Shown one piece after another: positions 1 through 6,703 of a stretch of 15,732 bases of DNA. The notes beneath the pieces were generated by a model. That model made no database searches and was not told where the DNA came from. It was given only the letters and a program-made list of their open reading frames with translations. This DNA comes from Hyphomicrobiales bacterium (lineage in GTDB: Bacteria > Pseudomonadota > Alphaproteobacteria > Rhizobiales > Xanthobacteraceae). Where the stretch lies: the NCBI GenBank assembly GCA_016201085.1, contig JACQDO010000217.1, positions 1-15,732 of the forward strand, in the 5' to 3' direction. Every line of letters starts with the position of its first letter. Positions within the stretch are counted from its first letter, which is position 1. A program made the position numbers and the translations under genes.

Positions 1-66
1 CTGCAAAACGATCCGGAAACAATCCGCGCGTTCTACCAAATGCCATCCCTTAAATACGCAGCGTGA
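1..66 (+). CDS. C-terminal end of an unidentified protein (partial)
   Basis: Frame 1 is open from the window edge to a TGA at 64-66 and encodes 21 residues ending PSLKYAA. The piece contains the plausible helical stretch DPETIRAFYQ. It is too short to assign to a family. Its direction is opposite to the block that follows, so the two genes would be convergent with a repeat between them. The codons are less GC-biased than in the neighbouring genes (AAA, ACA, CCA and CTT all occur), which makes the call less secure. It could be a chance open frame. Confidence 0.35.
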   Translation: MQNDPETIRAFYQMPSLKYAA

Positions 67-210
67 TGGTGTACTTACTTATGGACGGATTAATAACGGG
101 GCCGGCGGATGTGGCATGGCCTGCCCCGGCATGTGCGATTGAACGCAGACGATGATGTGGCGGAGAGCCGCAAGGCGGCGGCGTAAGCCTCGCCGCGATT
201 TCGGCGCGCT

Positions 211-319
211 CCCTCTCCCCTGCGGGGAGATGGTTGGGGTGAGGGGGCAAGTGACTCTCGATAGGCTGTAACCCCTCACCCGACGCGCTTCGCGCGTCGA
301 CCTCTCCCTATGGGAGAGG
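211..319. repeat. Two-armed palindromic intergenic repeat, copy 1
   Basis: The left arm starts with CCCTCTCCCC and ends with GGTGAGGGGG. The right arm starts with CCCCTCACCC and ends with a CCTCTCCC/GGGAGAGG hairpin at 301-319. Between them the right arm has a second hairpin, GACGCG-CTT-CGCGTC. The element has the same architecture as the copy inside uvrC at 5045-5175. It resembles the mosaic palindromic elements (RIME-like) common between genes in rhizobia; that family link is from memory. It lies 16 bases beyond the stop of the DUF1460 gene, so it could terminate or stabilise that operon's transcript. The remaining 67-210 holds only a GGCGGCG/CGCCGC hairpin near 172-196 and no gene I can support. 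Confidence 0.75.
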
Positions 320-335
320 TGAAAAGAGCAAGCCG

Positions 336-1106
336 CTATCCATCTTTCTTGCTCTCTGCGCTCGCCTCCTGCGGCCGCAACAGCGTGACATAGCGCGCGC
401 GATAAGTGGCGAAGAACCGCTCCAGGCTTTCGTCGACAACGCGGCGGTGGCTTTGCGAGGCATGCCGCAGCAACAATTCGCCCTTGTCGCCGGAGGCGAT
501 AAAGCTGACATGGAAATAATCCATATCCGTTCGCGGCGAAACGAAGCCGATAATATCGCCGCTCGCAAGTCTCGCCTTGTTCGCCAGCAGCACGGCGCGC
601 GGAATGACGGTCATGGCGAATCGCCGCCGCCCGAGTTCGCGGTGCCAAGTGACCGTCTTGACGATTTCGACCGCGCCGTCGAGCACGACGGCGCGGCAGG
701 TCTTGTTCTCGATATTGTGCCGGCCCCATTCGAAAAAATAATGATTGCGCTCGCGCCAGGTCACGTTGCCGTCGTGATAGCGGATGCTGCGCAGCACCCG
801 CTCGAATTCGCCGAGGTCATTGGCTTTTGCCGCCGCCAGCACGGTTTCGCAGAAGGTGACGCAATCGAAGGCGTCGTCGCGCACGACAAATTTTTCCGCG
901 CTCCGCGGCCCGCCGATCAGCGTGTTGTCCCGATAGGTCGTGCCGCGCAGCGCGCGCGAGATGAAATCGATGCGCTGCGCTATGGTGGGCAAGGCTTTCG
1001 CCTCGCCGATCAGGCGGCCGATGCGCGCTTCGCCGGCCAGGCCCGGCGCCGCGGCAAAAGCCGCGCCGCCTGCCAGTATTTGCAGTATCTGCCGGCGCGT
1101 CTGCAT
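336..1106 (-). CDS. DUF1460 family protein, putative periplasmic N-acetylmuramoyl-L-alanine amidase-like hydrolase
   Basis: The 256-residue product begins with a twin-arginine-like signal (TRRQILQIL, then a hydrophobic alanine-rich stretch to about residue 24), so export is likely. The body matches DUF1460 proteins, which have an NlpC/P60-like cysteine peptidase fold and are thought to act on murein. The probable nucleophile is Cys82 in FDCVTFCET and the probable catalytic His is His199 in DYFHVSF; LLLRHAS at 212-218 is a further family motif. The start ATG is three bases past the TAG of the Vgb-like gene, so the two are almost certainly cotranscribed. The Shine-Dalgarno sequence is weak, suggesting translational coupling. 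It is the last gene of the operon, followed by a palindromic repeat. The substrate is inferred from the family only. Confidence 0.8.
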   Translation of the reverse strand: MQTRRQILQILAGGAAFAAAPGLAGEARIGRLIGEAKALPTIAQRIDFISRALRGTTYRDNTLIGGPRSAEKFVVRDDAFDCVTFCETVLAAAKANDLGEFERVLRSIRYHDGNVTWRERNHYFFEWGRHNIENKTCRAVVLDGAVEIVKTVTWHRELGRRRFAMTVIPRAVLLANKARLASGDIIGFVSPRTDMDYFHVSFIASGDKGELLLRHASQSHRRVVDESLERFFATYRARYVTLLRPQEASAESKKDG

Positions 1107-1109
1107 GCG

Positions 1110-2063
1110 CTAATCCCGCACCACCACCAGCCGGTCGGTGCCGGATTCGGCGCCCCATAATTCGCCCGGCCGGCCGAGAATCTGCCGCACCGAGGCGCCG
1201 CGCCGGTTGCTGGGGAAACTCTCGAATTTCTCGGTCACCGGATCGAAGCGGACGATGGCGTTGGAATTCCAGTCGGTGAGCCAGACCTTGTCCTTGTCGT
1301 CGACATAGACCGCGTAGCAGCCGGACTTGGCTTTCGGCAGGCTCCACACTTTCCAGGCTTTGTTCATCGGATCGAAGCGGGCGACTTCCCCGGTGTTCCA
1401 GAAGCTCACCCACAGCAGGCCCTTCGAATCAGACCAGATACGGCGCGGGCCGACGCCGGGCTTGGGCGGCGCTACCACCAGCGCATCGCCGCTCACGGTG
1501 TCGATCTTGGCGATGTGATCGCCGGCGAGCGAGGCGTACCAGACCTCGCCGTTCGGCGTGGTGGCGATGCCGTAGGGGCCGTAGCCCTTCGGCGCCTTCC
1601 AGGCCTCGACCTTGCCGGTGGCCGGATCGACGCGGCCATAGACGCCACTCTGGCCGGTGAACCAGAGAATGCCTTTGCGGTCGAAGGTCGCGGTGTTGAG
1701 ATTGGCGTCGGGGAATTCCTTCGGCAGCGCAAACAGCTTCACCTCTTTGCTCGCCGGATCGAAGCGGGCGATGGCGTTCTGCCCGCCTTCGGTGATCCAG
1801 GCGGCGCGGTCGGGCCCGACGATGACGCCATGCGGCGCGGCGTTACGCCCAAGCGAGACCTGCGTCACCTTGCCGGTTTTCGGATCGAGGATGCCGAGCG
1901 CGCCCTGCGCTTGCGCCGTGTACCAGACCTTGCCGTCCGGCGCCGGCGCCACGTCATGCGGATGCGCGCCGCGCGTCACCTCGTAATACGACACATCCGC
2001 GGCCGGCGCCCGGTCGATACCGAGCGCAACAACCGCAACTGTCGCCACCACGATATGAATCAT
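1110..2063 (-). CDS. Vgb-like seven-bladed beta-propeller protein (virginiamycin B lyase family fold), probably exported
   Basis: The product has 317 residues from the ATG at 2063, which has GAGG six bases upstream. A GTG at 2075 would add four residues (including an Arg in the signal n-region) and give a GTGA overlap with moaE. A hydrophobic N-terminus ending near APAA (19-22) looks like a signal peptide. Seven repeats of the W-x-T/S type, each preceded by DG/KG-like turns, are visible: VWYTA 46, AWITE 88, LWFTG 133, VWYAS 174, LWVSF 217, VWLTD 260 and LWGAE 302. They predict a seven-bladed propeller. Streptogramin lyase activity is doubtful: there is no histidine after residue 183, although characterised Vgb enzymes use C-terminal-half histidines. 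A binding or sensor role, or another lactone/lyase activity, is possible. It sits between moaE and the DUF1460 gene. Confidence 0.75.
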   Translation of the reverse strand: MIHIVVATVAVVALGIDRAPAADVSYYEVTRGAHPHDVAPAPDGKVWYTAQAQGALGILDPKTGKVTQVSLGRNAAPHGVIVGPDRAAWITEGGQNAIARFDPASKEVKLFALPKEFPDANLNTATFDRKGILWFTGQSGVYGRVDPATGKVEAWKAPKGYGPYGIATTPNGEVWYASLAGDHIAKIDTVSGDALVVAPPKPGVGPRRIWSDSKGLLWVSFWNTGEVARFDPMNKAWKVWSLPKAKSGCYAVYVDDKDKVWLTDWNSNAIVRFDPVTEKFESFPSNRRGASVRQILGRPGELWGAESGTDRLVVVRD

Positions 2064-2071
2064 GCTGCCCC

Positions 2072-2563
2072 TCACTCCGCCGCTGCGTGCTTGCGGCCGG
2101 GCGCGCTCCAGCGCTCGGCCGCCGCATCGTCGGCTGCCTTCGCGTCCACCCAGGTCGTGCCGTCCGCCTTCTCTACCTGTTTCCAGAACGGGGCGCGCGT
2201 CTTCAGATAGTCCATCAGGAACTCGGCCGCCGCGAACGCAGCCTGGCGATGCGACGACACGGTGACCACCATCACGATGTCCTCGCCCGGCACGATGCGT
2301 CCATAGCGGTGGATGACGGTGACGCCGAGTAGCGGCCAGCGTTCGAGCGCCTCGGCGACGTGGCGCTCGATTTCCGCCTCCGCCATGCCGGGATAATGCT
2401 CGAGCGTGAGCGCGGCGATCGGTTGGCCGGCCTCACTGCCGCGGCAGATGCCAATGAAGGTCACCACCGCGCCGGCATCGGTGCGGCCGCGCGTGAGCTT
2501 GGCGGCTTCCGCGGCGGCATCGAACGGCTCGCGCTGCAGGCGCACGGTGGAGGACGTCGTCAT
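2072..2563 (-). CDS. moaE: Molybdopterin synthase catalytic subunit MoaE
   Basis: MoaE, with MoaD thiocarboxylate, adds the two dithiolene sulfurs to cyclic pyranopterin monophosphate to form molybdopterin in the cytoplasm. The 163-residue product carries the family motifs in order: TFIGICRG (35-42), LEHYPGMAE (54-62), HRYGRIVPGED (85-95), VSSHRQAAF (102-110) and KTRAPFWK (121-128), then ADGTTWVDA (133-141). Lys121 and Lys128 match the active-site lysines of the E. coli enzyme by alignment from memory. The length is normal apart from a short alanine-rich tail. It starts 32 bases after moaD and its TGA overlaps the possible GTG start of the Vgb-like gene. No strong Shine-Dalgarno is seen. Confidence 0.95.
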   Translation of the reverse strand: MTTSSTVRLQREPFDAAAEAAKLTRGRTDAGAVVTFIGICRGSEAGQPIAALTLEHYPGMAEAEIERHVAEALERWPLLGVTVIHRYGRIVPGEDIVMVVTVSSHRQAAFAAAEFLMDYLKTRAPFWKQVEKADGTTWVDAKAADDAAAERWSAPGRKHAAAE

Positions 2564-2595
2564 AAGATTAATGTAGCGCGCCTCGCCCGGGCGCG

Positions 2596-2847
2596 CTATC
2601 CGCCGGTCATCGGCGGAAAGAAGGCTATTTCGCCGGCATTTTCGATGGCGGCGTCAGGCCGCACATGCGCGCGGTCGATGGCCGCGCGGATCACCTTCGG
2701 ATTGGCGAAGGCATGGGCATATTCCTCGCCGCGCGAGGCCAGCCATGCCATCAGTTCCGCCACCGTGGCAACGCCGCTCGGCACCTCGATGTCTTCCTCG
2801 GGCTTGCCGACGCGCTCGCGCACCCAGGCGAAATAACGAATTTTCAT
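2596..2847 (-). CDS. moaD: Molybdopterin synthase sulfur carrier subunit MoaD
   Basis: MoaD is the small ubiquitin-like sulfur carrier of molybdopterin synthase; its C-terminal glycine is adenylated and thiocarboxylated, and the sulfur is then passed on through MoaE. The 83-residue product starts MKIRYFAWVRERVG and ends PPMTGG, so the required terminal Gly-Gly is present. The start at 2847 is fixed by an ATGA overlap with the stop of pgsA and by family alignment; an in-frame start further upstream would run deep into pgsA. Overlap with pgsA and the 32-base gap to moaE indicate one operon. Confidence 0.95.
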   Translation of the reverse strand: MKIRYFAWVRERVGKPEEDIEVPSGVATVAELMAWLASRGEEYAHAFANPKVIRAAIDRAHVRPDAAIENAGEIAFFPPMTGG

Positions 2848-3452
2848 TCGTCGATCATATAGCGCAGGCCGGCGCGCAGATAGTCCCAGCCGGTGTAGAG
2901 CGTGAGCAGCGCCGACAGCCACAGCAGGGTGATGCCGATAGGAATAGTCTGCGGCAGGACTTTCTCACCCGCCTCGCCCGCGATCAGGAAGCCGATGGCG
3001 ACCAGTTGCCCGATGGTCTTCCATTTGGCGAGCTTGGTCACCGGTACGCTGACGCGCAGCTCGGCGAGATATTCGCGCAGGCCCGACACCAGGATTTCGC
3101 GGCAGAGAATGATGACGGCGGCGAGCAGCGTCCAGCCGCGGATGGTTTCCTCGGCCGCCAGCATCAGCAGGCAGGATGCCACCAAGAGCTTGTCGGCGAT
3201 CGGATCGAGCATGCGGCCGAGCGAGGATTGCTGGCCCCACATGCGGGCAAAATAACCGTCGAGAATGTCGGTGACGCCTGCGGCGACGAACACCGCGAGC
3301 GCCACCCAGCGCAGCCACAGTCCGCCGTCGAAAATACTTTGCCAATACATCAGCGCCACGACCACCGGCACGGCGGCGATGCGCGCATAGGTCAAAAGGT
3401 TCGGAATCGCGAGCGGGCGCGCCGGCAACGATCTGGAACTGAGGGCATTCAT
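2844..3452 (-). CDS. pgsA: CDP-diacylglycerol--glycerol-3-phosphate 3-phosphatidyltransferase PgsA
   Basis: This integral inner-membrane enzyme makes phosphatidylglycerophosphate, the committed step to phosphatidylglycerol and cardiolipin. The 202-residue product contains the complete CDP-alcohol phosphotransferase signature DG(65-66)-x2-A69-R70-x8-G79-x3-D83-x3-D87. It also has the PgsA-typical PNLLTYARI near the N-terminus and REILVSGLREY at 119-128. Hydrophobic stretches at about 24-37, 48-61, 88-99, 107-118, 147-158 and 171-187 fit the multi-pass topology. The TGA overlaps the ATG of moaD. The start is 77 bases after the dioxygenase gene. The pairing uvrC-pgsA-moaD-moaE is, to my knowledge, usual in rhizobia; here a dioxygenase separates uvrC and pgsA. 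Confidence 0.95.
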   Translation of the reverse strand: MNALSSRSLPARPLAIPNLLTYARIAAVPVVVALMYWQSIFDGGLWLRWVALAVFVAAGVTDILDGYFARMWGQQSSLGRMLDPIADKLLVASCLLMLAAEETIRGWTLLAAVIILCREILVSGLREYLAELRVSVPVTKLAKWKTIGQLVAIGFLIAGEAGEKVLPQTIPIGITLLWLSALLTLYTGWDYLRAGLRYMIDE

Positions 3453-3529
3453 GCGGCGCTAGATGAACACCCGCGCCCCGGCAAGGTCAACCGGGCCGCG
3501 CCCGTCCATCCCCCGATGATTCCGCCGGC

Positions 3530-4420
3530 TTACTGGATGGGAGGCTTGGGCAGCCGGCTTTTGCCCGGCTCCATCACGAAAGTCTGATCGAGCGAATACC
3601 ATTCGCCGGTTACGTCGCCCGCCGGCGCCGGCCCGTCGTGGCGGACATAGTTTCCGACCAGCGCGCGGGTGACGCCGAACTGCACGTCGGTCTCCAGCCG
3701 GTCGTCGTCATTGACGTAGATCTGCGAGATCAGCGTCTTGCAGCCGTCCTTGAAGATCAAAAAATGCAGGTGGGCGGGCCGATAATGATGCCGTCCGGTG
3801 GCGCGCACCAGATCGCCGACCGGCCCGTCGATCGGGATCGGATAGCCCGCCGGCTTGACGCTGCGGAAGCTGAAGCGGCCCTGCGCGTCGGTCGTGAACT
3901 TGCCGCGCAGATTCATCGGCGCCTGCTTGGGGTCCTGCTGCTCGTAAAAACCTTCCGGCGAGGAATGCCAGACGTCGACCTCGGCGCCGGCGATCGGCGC
4001 ACCGTTCTGGTCGCGCACGACGGCATTGACGAATAGCGCCGGCCCCGGCGTCGGCGAGCGCACGATCGAGCCGCCGTTTTCGGTGCGCGGCGAATTCATC
4101 CGCCAAAACGGGCCGAGCAGATTGGCGGTGGTCTCGGTCTGGCCCTTGTTGCCGTTGTTGAGCAGGCAGATGAGCGTCGAGAAGCCGAGCGAGCCGGACA
4201 TCAGCACCGCTTCATTGTGGGTGTCGGTGGTCTTCTGCCCGAGTTGAACGACATATTGCACCGCAGTTTGGAATTCTTCCTCGGTTAGATGCACGTCGCG
4301 GGCGAACGCATGCAGATGCTTCACCAGCGCGATGAGGATTTCCCGCACGCGCGGGTCGGCCGCGTTATTGAACGCGTCCAAGACTACCTCGGTAACGTCT
4401 TCCTGCCGCTTGATGAGCAT
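3530..4420 (-). CDS. Intradiol ring-cleavage dioxygenase (catechol / hydroxyquinol 1,2-dioxygenase type)
   Basis: The enzyme is predicted to be a non-haem Fe(III) protein that opens catechol-type rings between the two hydroxyls. The 296-residue product has an N-terminal helical dimerisation domain (about 1-100) and then LLGPFWRMNSP at 101-111, which marks the start of the catalytic beta-sandwich. The four iron ligands are in place: Tyr159 (EGFYEQ), Tyr193 (PAGYPIP), His217 and His219 (RPAHLHF). Length and LLGPFWR favour the catechol/hydroxyquinol branch over protocatechuate dioxygenase; the ring substrate cannot be fixed from sequence. The frame is open upstream to an ATG at 4483, but that region is an intergenic inverted repeat. 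The ATG at 4420, preceded by AAGGA ten bases upstream, is the better start. No other ring-degradation gene is nearby. Confidence 0.9.
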   Translation of the reverse strand: MLIKRQEDVTEVVLDAFNNAADPRVREILIALVKHLHAFARDVHLTEEEFQTAVQYVVQLGQKTTDTHNEAVLMSGSLGFSTLICLLNNGNKGQTETTANLLGPFWRMNSPRTENGGSIVRSPTPGPALFVNAVVRDQNGAPIAGAEVDVWHSSPEGFYEQQDPKQAPMNLRGKFTTDAQGRFSFRSVKPAGYPIPIDGPVGDLVRATGRHHYRPAHLHFLIFKDGCKTLISQIYVNDDDRLETDVQFGVTRALVGNYVRHDGPAPAGDVTGEWYSLDQTFVMEPGKSRLPKPPIQ

Positions 4421-4451
4421 TGCCTTGCTTTCCTTGCCTGTCGGTATTTCT

Positions 4452-4540
4452 CCGTCATGCCCGGCTTTATGCCGGGCATCCACGCCTTTCTATGCAACTA
4501 AGCAAGGCGTGGATGGCCGGGACAAGCCCGGCCATGACGG
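4452..4540. repeat. Large inverted repeat with nested hairpins between uvrC and the dioxygenase gene
   Basis: The left half begins CCGTCATGCCCGG and runs to CCACGCCTT near 4488. The right half runs from AAGGCGTGGATGG near 4504 to GGCCATGACGG at 4540. The outer halves pair with each other, and each half holds its own small hairpin (CCCGGC-TTTAT-GCCGGG on the left, CCGGG-ACAA-GCCCGG on the right). It starts five bases after the uvrC stop and ends 31 bases before the dioxygenase ATG. Elements with this GTCATGCCCGG...CCGGCCATGAC pattern are, from memory, frequent between genes in Bradyrhizobium relatives. It could act as a terminator or mRNA 3'-end stabiliser for uvrC. Confidence 0.8.
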
Positions 4541-4545
4541 GTCAA

Positions 4546-6672
4546 TTAACTCGCCGCTTGTTCGTGGAAGAACTCATATATCTTTCGCGCGGTTTCCGCA
4601 TTAATTCCCGGCACCTGCGCCAAGTCTGGCAACGAGGCGCGCTCGATGGCTTTCACAGTGCCGAAATGGCGAAGCAGCGCGCGCTTGCGCGTAGGCCCGA
4701 TGCCGGGAATTTCCTGCAAGCCGGCCTCGCGGATGTCCTTCTTGCGCCGCGTGCGGTGCGAACCGATGGCGAAGCGGTGGGCCTCGTCGCGCAGGCGCTC
4801 GACGAAATACAGCAGCGGATCGCGCGGCGGCAGCTTGAACGGCGCGCGGCCCGCCATGAAGAACGTCTCGCGGCCGGCATCGCGGTCCGGACCCTTGGCG
4901 ATGGCGACCAGCGGCAGGTCGACGATGCCGAGCGCGGCGAGGGTTTCCTGCGCCGCGCGCAATTGGCCCTGCCCGCCGTCGATCAGCAGCAGATCGGGCC
5001 AGGGGGAGTCGATTTCATCTTCGTCGCTTACCACTTGCTCGCTTCCCCTCTCCCCTTGTGGGAGAGGGTGCAGCGAAGCGAGGGCGGGTGAGGGGTCGGC
5101 ATCTGCATTTGGCACTAACCCCTCACCCGGCTCGGACCTTCGGTCCTCGCCACCCTCTCCCACAAGGGGAGAGGGTAAAGAAGAAGCGCGCGGGCTCTCC
5201 TCCAACAACCGTTTGAACCGCCGCTGCAAGACTTCGCGCAGCATGCCGTAGTCGTCGCCGGGCGCGAGGTCCTGCGAGCGGATGTTGAACTTGCGATACT
5301 GGTTCTTGCGCAAGCCGTCCGGGCCGGCCACCACCATGGCGCCAACCGCGTTCGTGCCGCTGATGTGGCTGTTGTCGTAGACCTCGATGCGGCGCGGCTG
5401 GCGCGGCAGCGCGAACGTCTCGGTCAACGCCTTCAGCAATTTCTGCTGCGAGGAGGTGTCGGCAATCTTGCGCGCCAGCGCCTCGCGCGCATTGGCGAGC
5501 GCATGTCCCACCAGTTCCTTGCGTTCGCCGCGCCGCGGCACGCTGACCTCGACCTTGCGGCCGCTCTTGACGGTGAGCGCCGCGCCGAGCAGCGCGCGCT
5601 CCTCGAATTCGTGCGACACCAGCACCAGCCGCGGCGGCGGCTTGTCGTCGTAGAACTGCGCCATGAACGCGCCCAGGACCTCGGCTGGCCCCAGCGTGCG
5701 ATCGGCTTTGGGAAAATAAGCGCGGTTGCCCCAGTTTTGCCCGGTGCGAAAGAAGAACACCTCGACGCAATTATAGCCGCCGGCCTGATGCAGGGCGAAC
5801 ACGTCGGCTTCCTCGACATTGCGCGGATTGATGCCCTGATGCGACGTGATGGCCGAGAGCGCGGCAATGCGGTCGCGGTAGGTGGCGGCGCGCTCGAAAT
5901 CGAGTTGCGCCGAAGCCTTGTCCATTTCACCGGCAAGCTGCTTCTGCACCGAAACGCTGCGGCCGGAGAGAAATTCATTGGCCTCGCGCACCAGTTCGGC
6001 ATAACCGGCGAAGTCGATCTCGCCGGTGCAAGGCGCCGAGCAGCGTTTGATCTGGTAGAGCAGACAAGGCCGCGTGCGCGCCTCGAAAAACGAATTCGAG
6101 CAGGAGCGCAGCAGGAACGCGCGCTCCAGCGTATTGAGCGTGCGGTTGACCGCGCCGGCCGCGGCGAACGGCCCGTAGTAATGCCCCTTGCCGGTGCGCG
6201 CGCCGCGATGCTTGAGGAGCTGCGGCGCCCAGTGGTCGGACGTGATCAGGATATAGGGAAACGACTTGTCGTCGCGCAGCAGCACGTTGAAGCGCGGGCG
6301 CAGGCGCTTGATCAGATTGGCTTCCAGCAGCAGCGCTTCGGTTTCGGTCTTGGTGGTGACGAACTCCATCGTCACCGTGCCGGCGATCATGCGGATGATG
6401 CGGCTGTCGTGCCCGGTCGGCCGCGTATAGGCGATGACCCGCTTCTTGATGTTCTTGGCCTTGCCGACATAGAGCACCTCGCCCTTATCGTCGATCATGC
6501 GGTAGACGCCGGGCGCCGACGGCGCGTGCTTGATGGCGCGCGCGATCGCTTTGCCGCCGGCGGCGAGCGTGCCGGCCGGCGCCTCATTGGGCTCCAACTC
6601 GGGCAGCGTGGCCTCTTCGTCCTCCTCGCGGAGTTCGCTGGCCGGATCGATGTCTTTAGGCGTGCCGCTCAT
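4546..6672 (-). CDS. uvrC: Excinuclease ABC subunit C (UvrC) with an in-frame repeat insertion
   Basis: UvrC makes both incisions around a lesion marked by UvrA/UvrB in nucleotide excision repair. The 708-residue product has an acidic N-terminal extension (1-45) and the GIY-YIG nuclease (GVY 55-57, YVG 68-70, Arg78, Glu112). A four-cysteine cluster (C191, C203, C211, C215) matches the known Fe-S ligands. A UVR motif for UvrB lies at about 245-275. The RNase H-like nuclease has Asp433 in VYDNSHISG, Asp565 in LIDGGQGQ and His632 in EAHRFA, followed by tandem helix-hairpin-helix motifs (about 650-700). Residues about 500-543 are translated from a palindromic repeat within the linker between [10 protein letters not shown] and PDLLLIDGG. 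All catalytic residues remain, so the protein is probably active. It starts 31 bases after the SDR gene and has no clear Shine-Dalgarno. Confidence 0.96.
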   Translation of the reverse strand: MSGTPKDIDPASELREEDEEATLPELEPNEAPAGTLAAGGKAIARAIKHAPSAPGVYRMIDDKGEVLYVGKAKNIKKRVIAYTRPTGHDSRIIRMIAGTVTMEFVTTKTETEALLLEANLIKRLRPRFNVLLRDDKSFPYILITSDHWAPQLLKHRGARTGKGHYYGPFAAAGAVNRTLNTLERAFLLRSCSNSFFEARTRPCLLYQIKRCSAPCTGEIDFAGYAELVREANEFLSGRSVSVQKQLAGEMDKASAQLDFERAATYRDRIAALSAITSHQGINPRNVEEADVFALHQAGGYNCVEVFFFRTGQNWGNRAYFPKADRTLGPAEVLGAFMAQFYDDKPPPRLVLVSHEFEERALLGAALTVKSGRKVEVSVPRRGERKELVGHALANAREALARKIADTSSQQKLLKALTETFALPRQPRRIEVYDNSHISGTNAVGAMVVAGPDGLRKNQYRKFNIRSQDLAPGDDYGMLREVLQRRFKRLLEESPRASSLPSPLVGEGGEDRRSEPGEGLVPNADADPSPALASLHPLPQGERGSEQVVSDEDEIDSPWPDLLLIDGGQGQLRAAQETLAALGIVDLPLVAIAKGPDRDAGRETFFMAGRAPFKLPPRDPLLYFVERLRDEAHRFAIGSHRTRRKKDIREAGLQEIPGIGPTRKRALLRHFGTVKAIERASLPDLAQVPGINAETARKIYEFFHEQAAS
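5045..5175. repeat. Two-armed palindromic repeat inserted in frame within uvrC, copy 2
   Basis: The left arm is the hairpin CCCTCTCCCC-TTGT-GGGAGAGGG, a spacer, then GGGTGAGGGG (about 5086-5095). After a 23-base centre the right arm starts CCCCTCACCC (5119-5128), passes through the hairpin CGGACC-TT-CGGTCC, and ends in CCCTCTCCCACAAGGGGAGAGGG, finishing at 5175. The arms are inverted copies of each other, so the whole element can fold into a long hairpin with side hairpins. It matches the intergenic copy at 211-319 in layout. On the uvrC strand it is read without a stop codon and adds about 44 residues rich in Pro, Gly, Ser and Glu (for example SPLVGEGGE and HPLPQGERG). Confidence 0.88.
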
Positions 6673-6703
6673 GGGAGCAACATAATGCGCACAGTGAAAT
6701 ACG

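Noticed and set aside
447..1160. 237-codon + strand frame opposite the DUF1460 gene
   Set aside because: It is a shadow of a well-supported minus-strand gene and has no signal, domain or ribosome site.
1110..2063. Streptogramin resistance gene vgb
   Set aside because: Only the propeller fold is supported. The C-terminal half has no histidine, and the genomic context is housekeeping.
4421..4483. Dioxygenase start at 4483
   Set aside because: The added 21 residues are translated from the intergenic inverted repeat and do not match the family.
211..5175. CRISPR array from the repeated CCCTCTCCCC/GTGAGGGG blocks
   Set aside because: There are only two distant copies with inverted arms and no regular spacers. 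This is a dispersed palindromic repeat.
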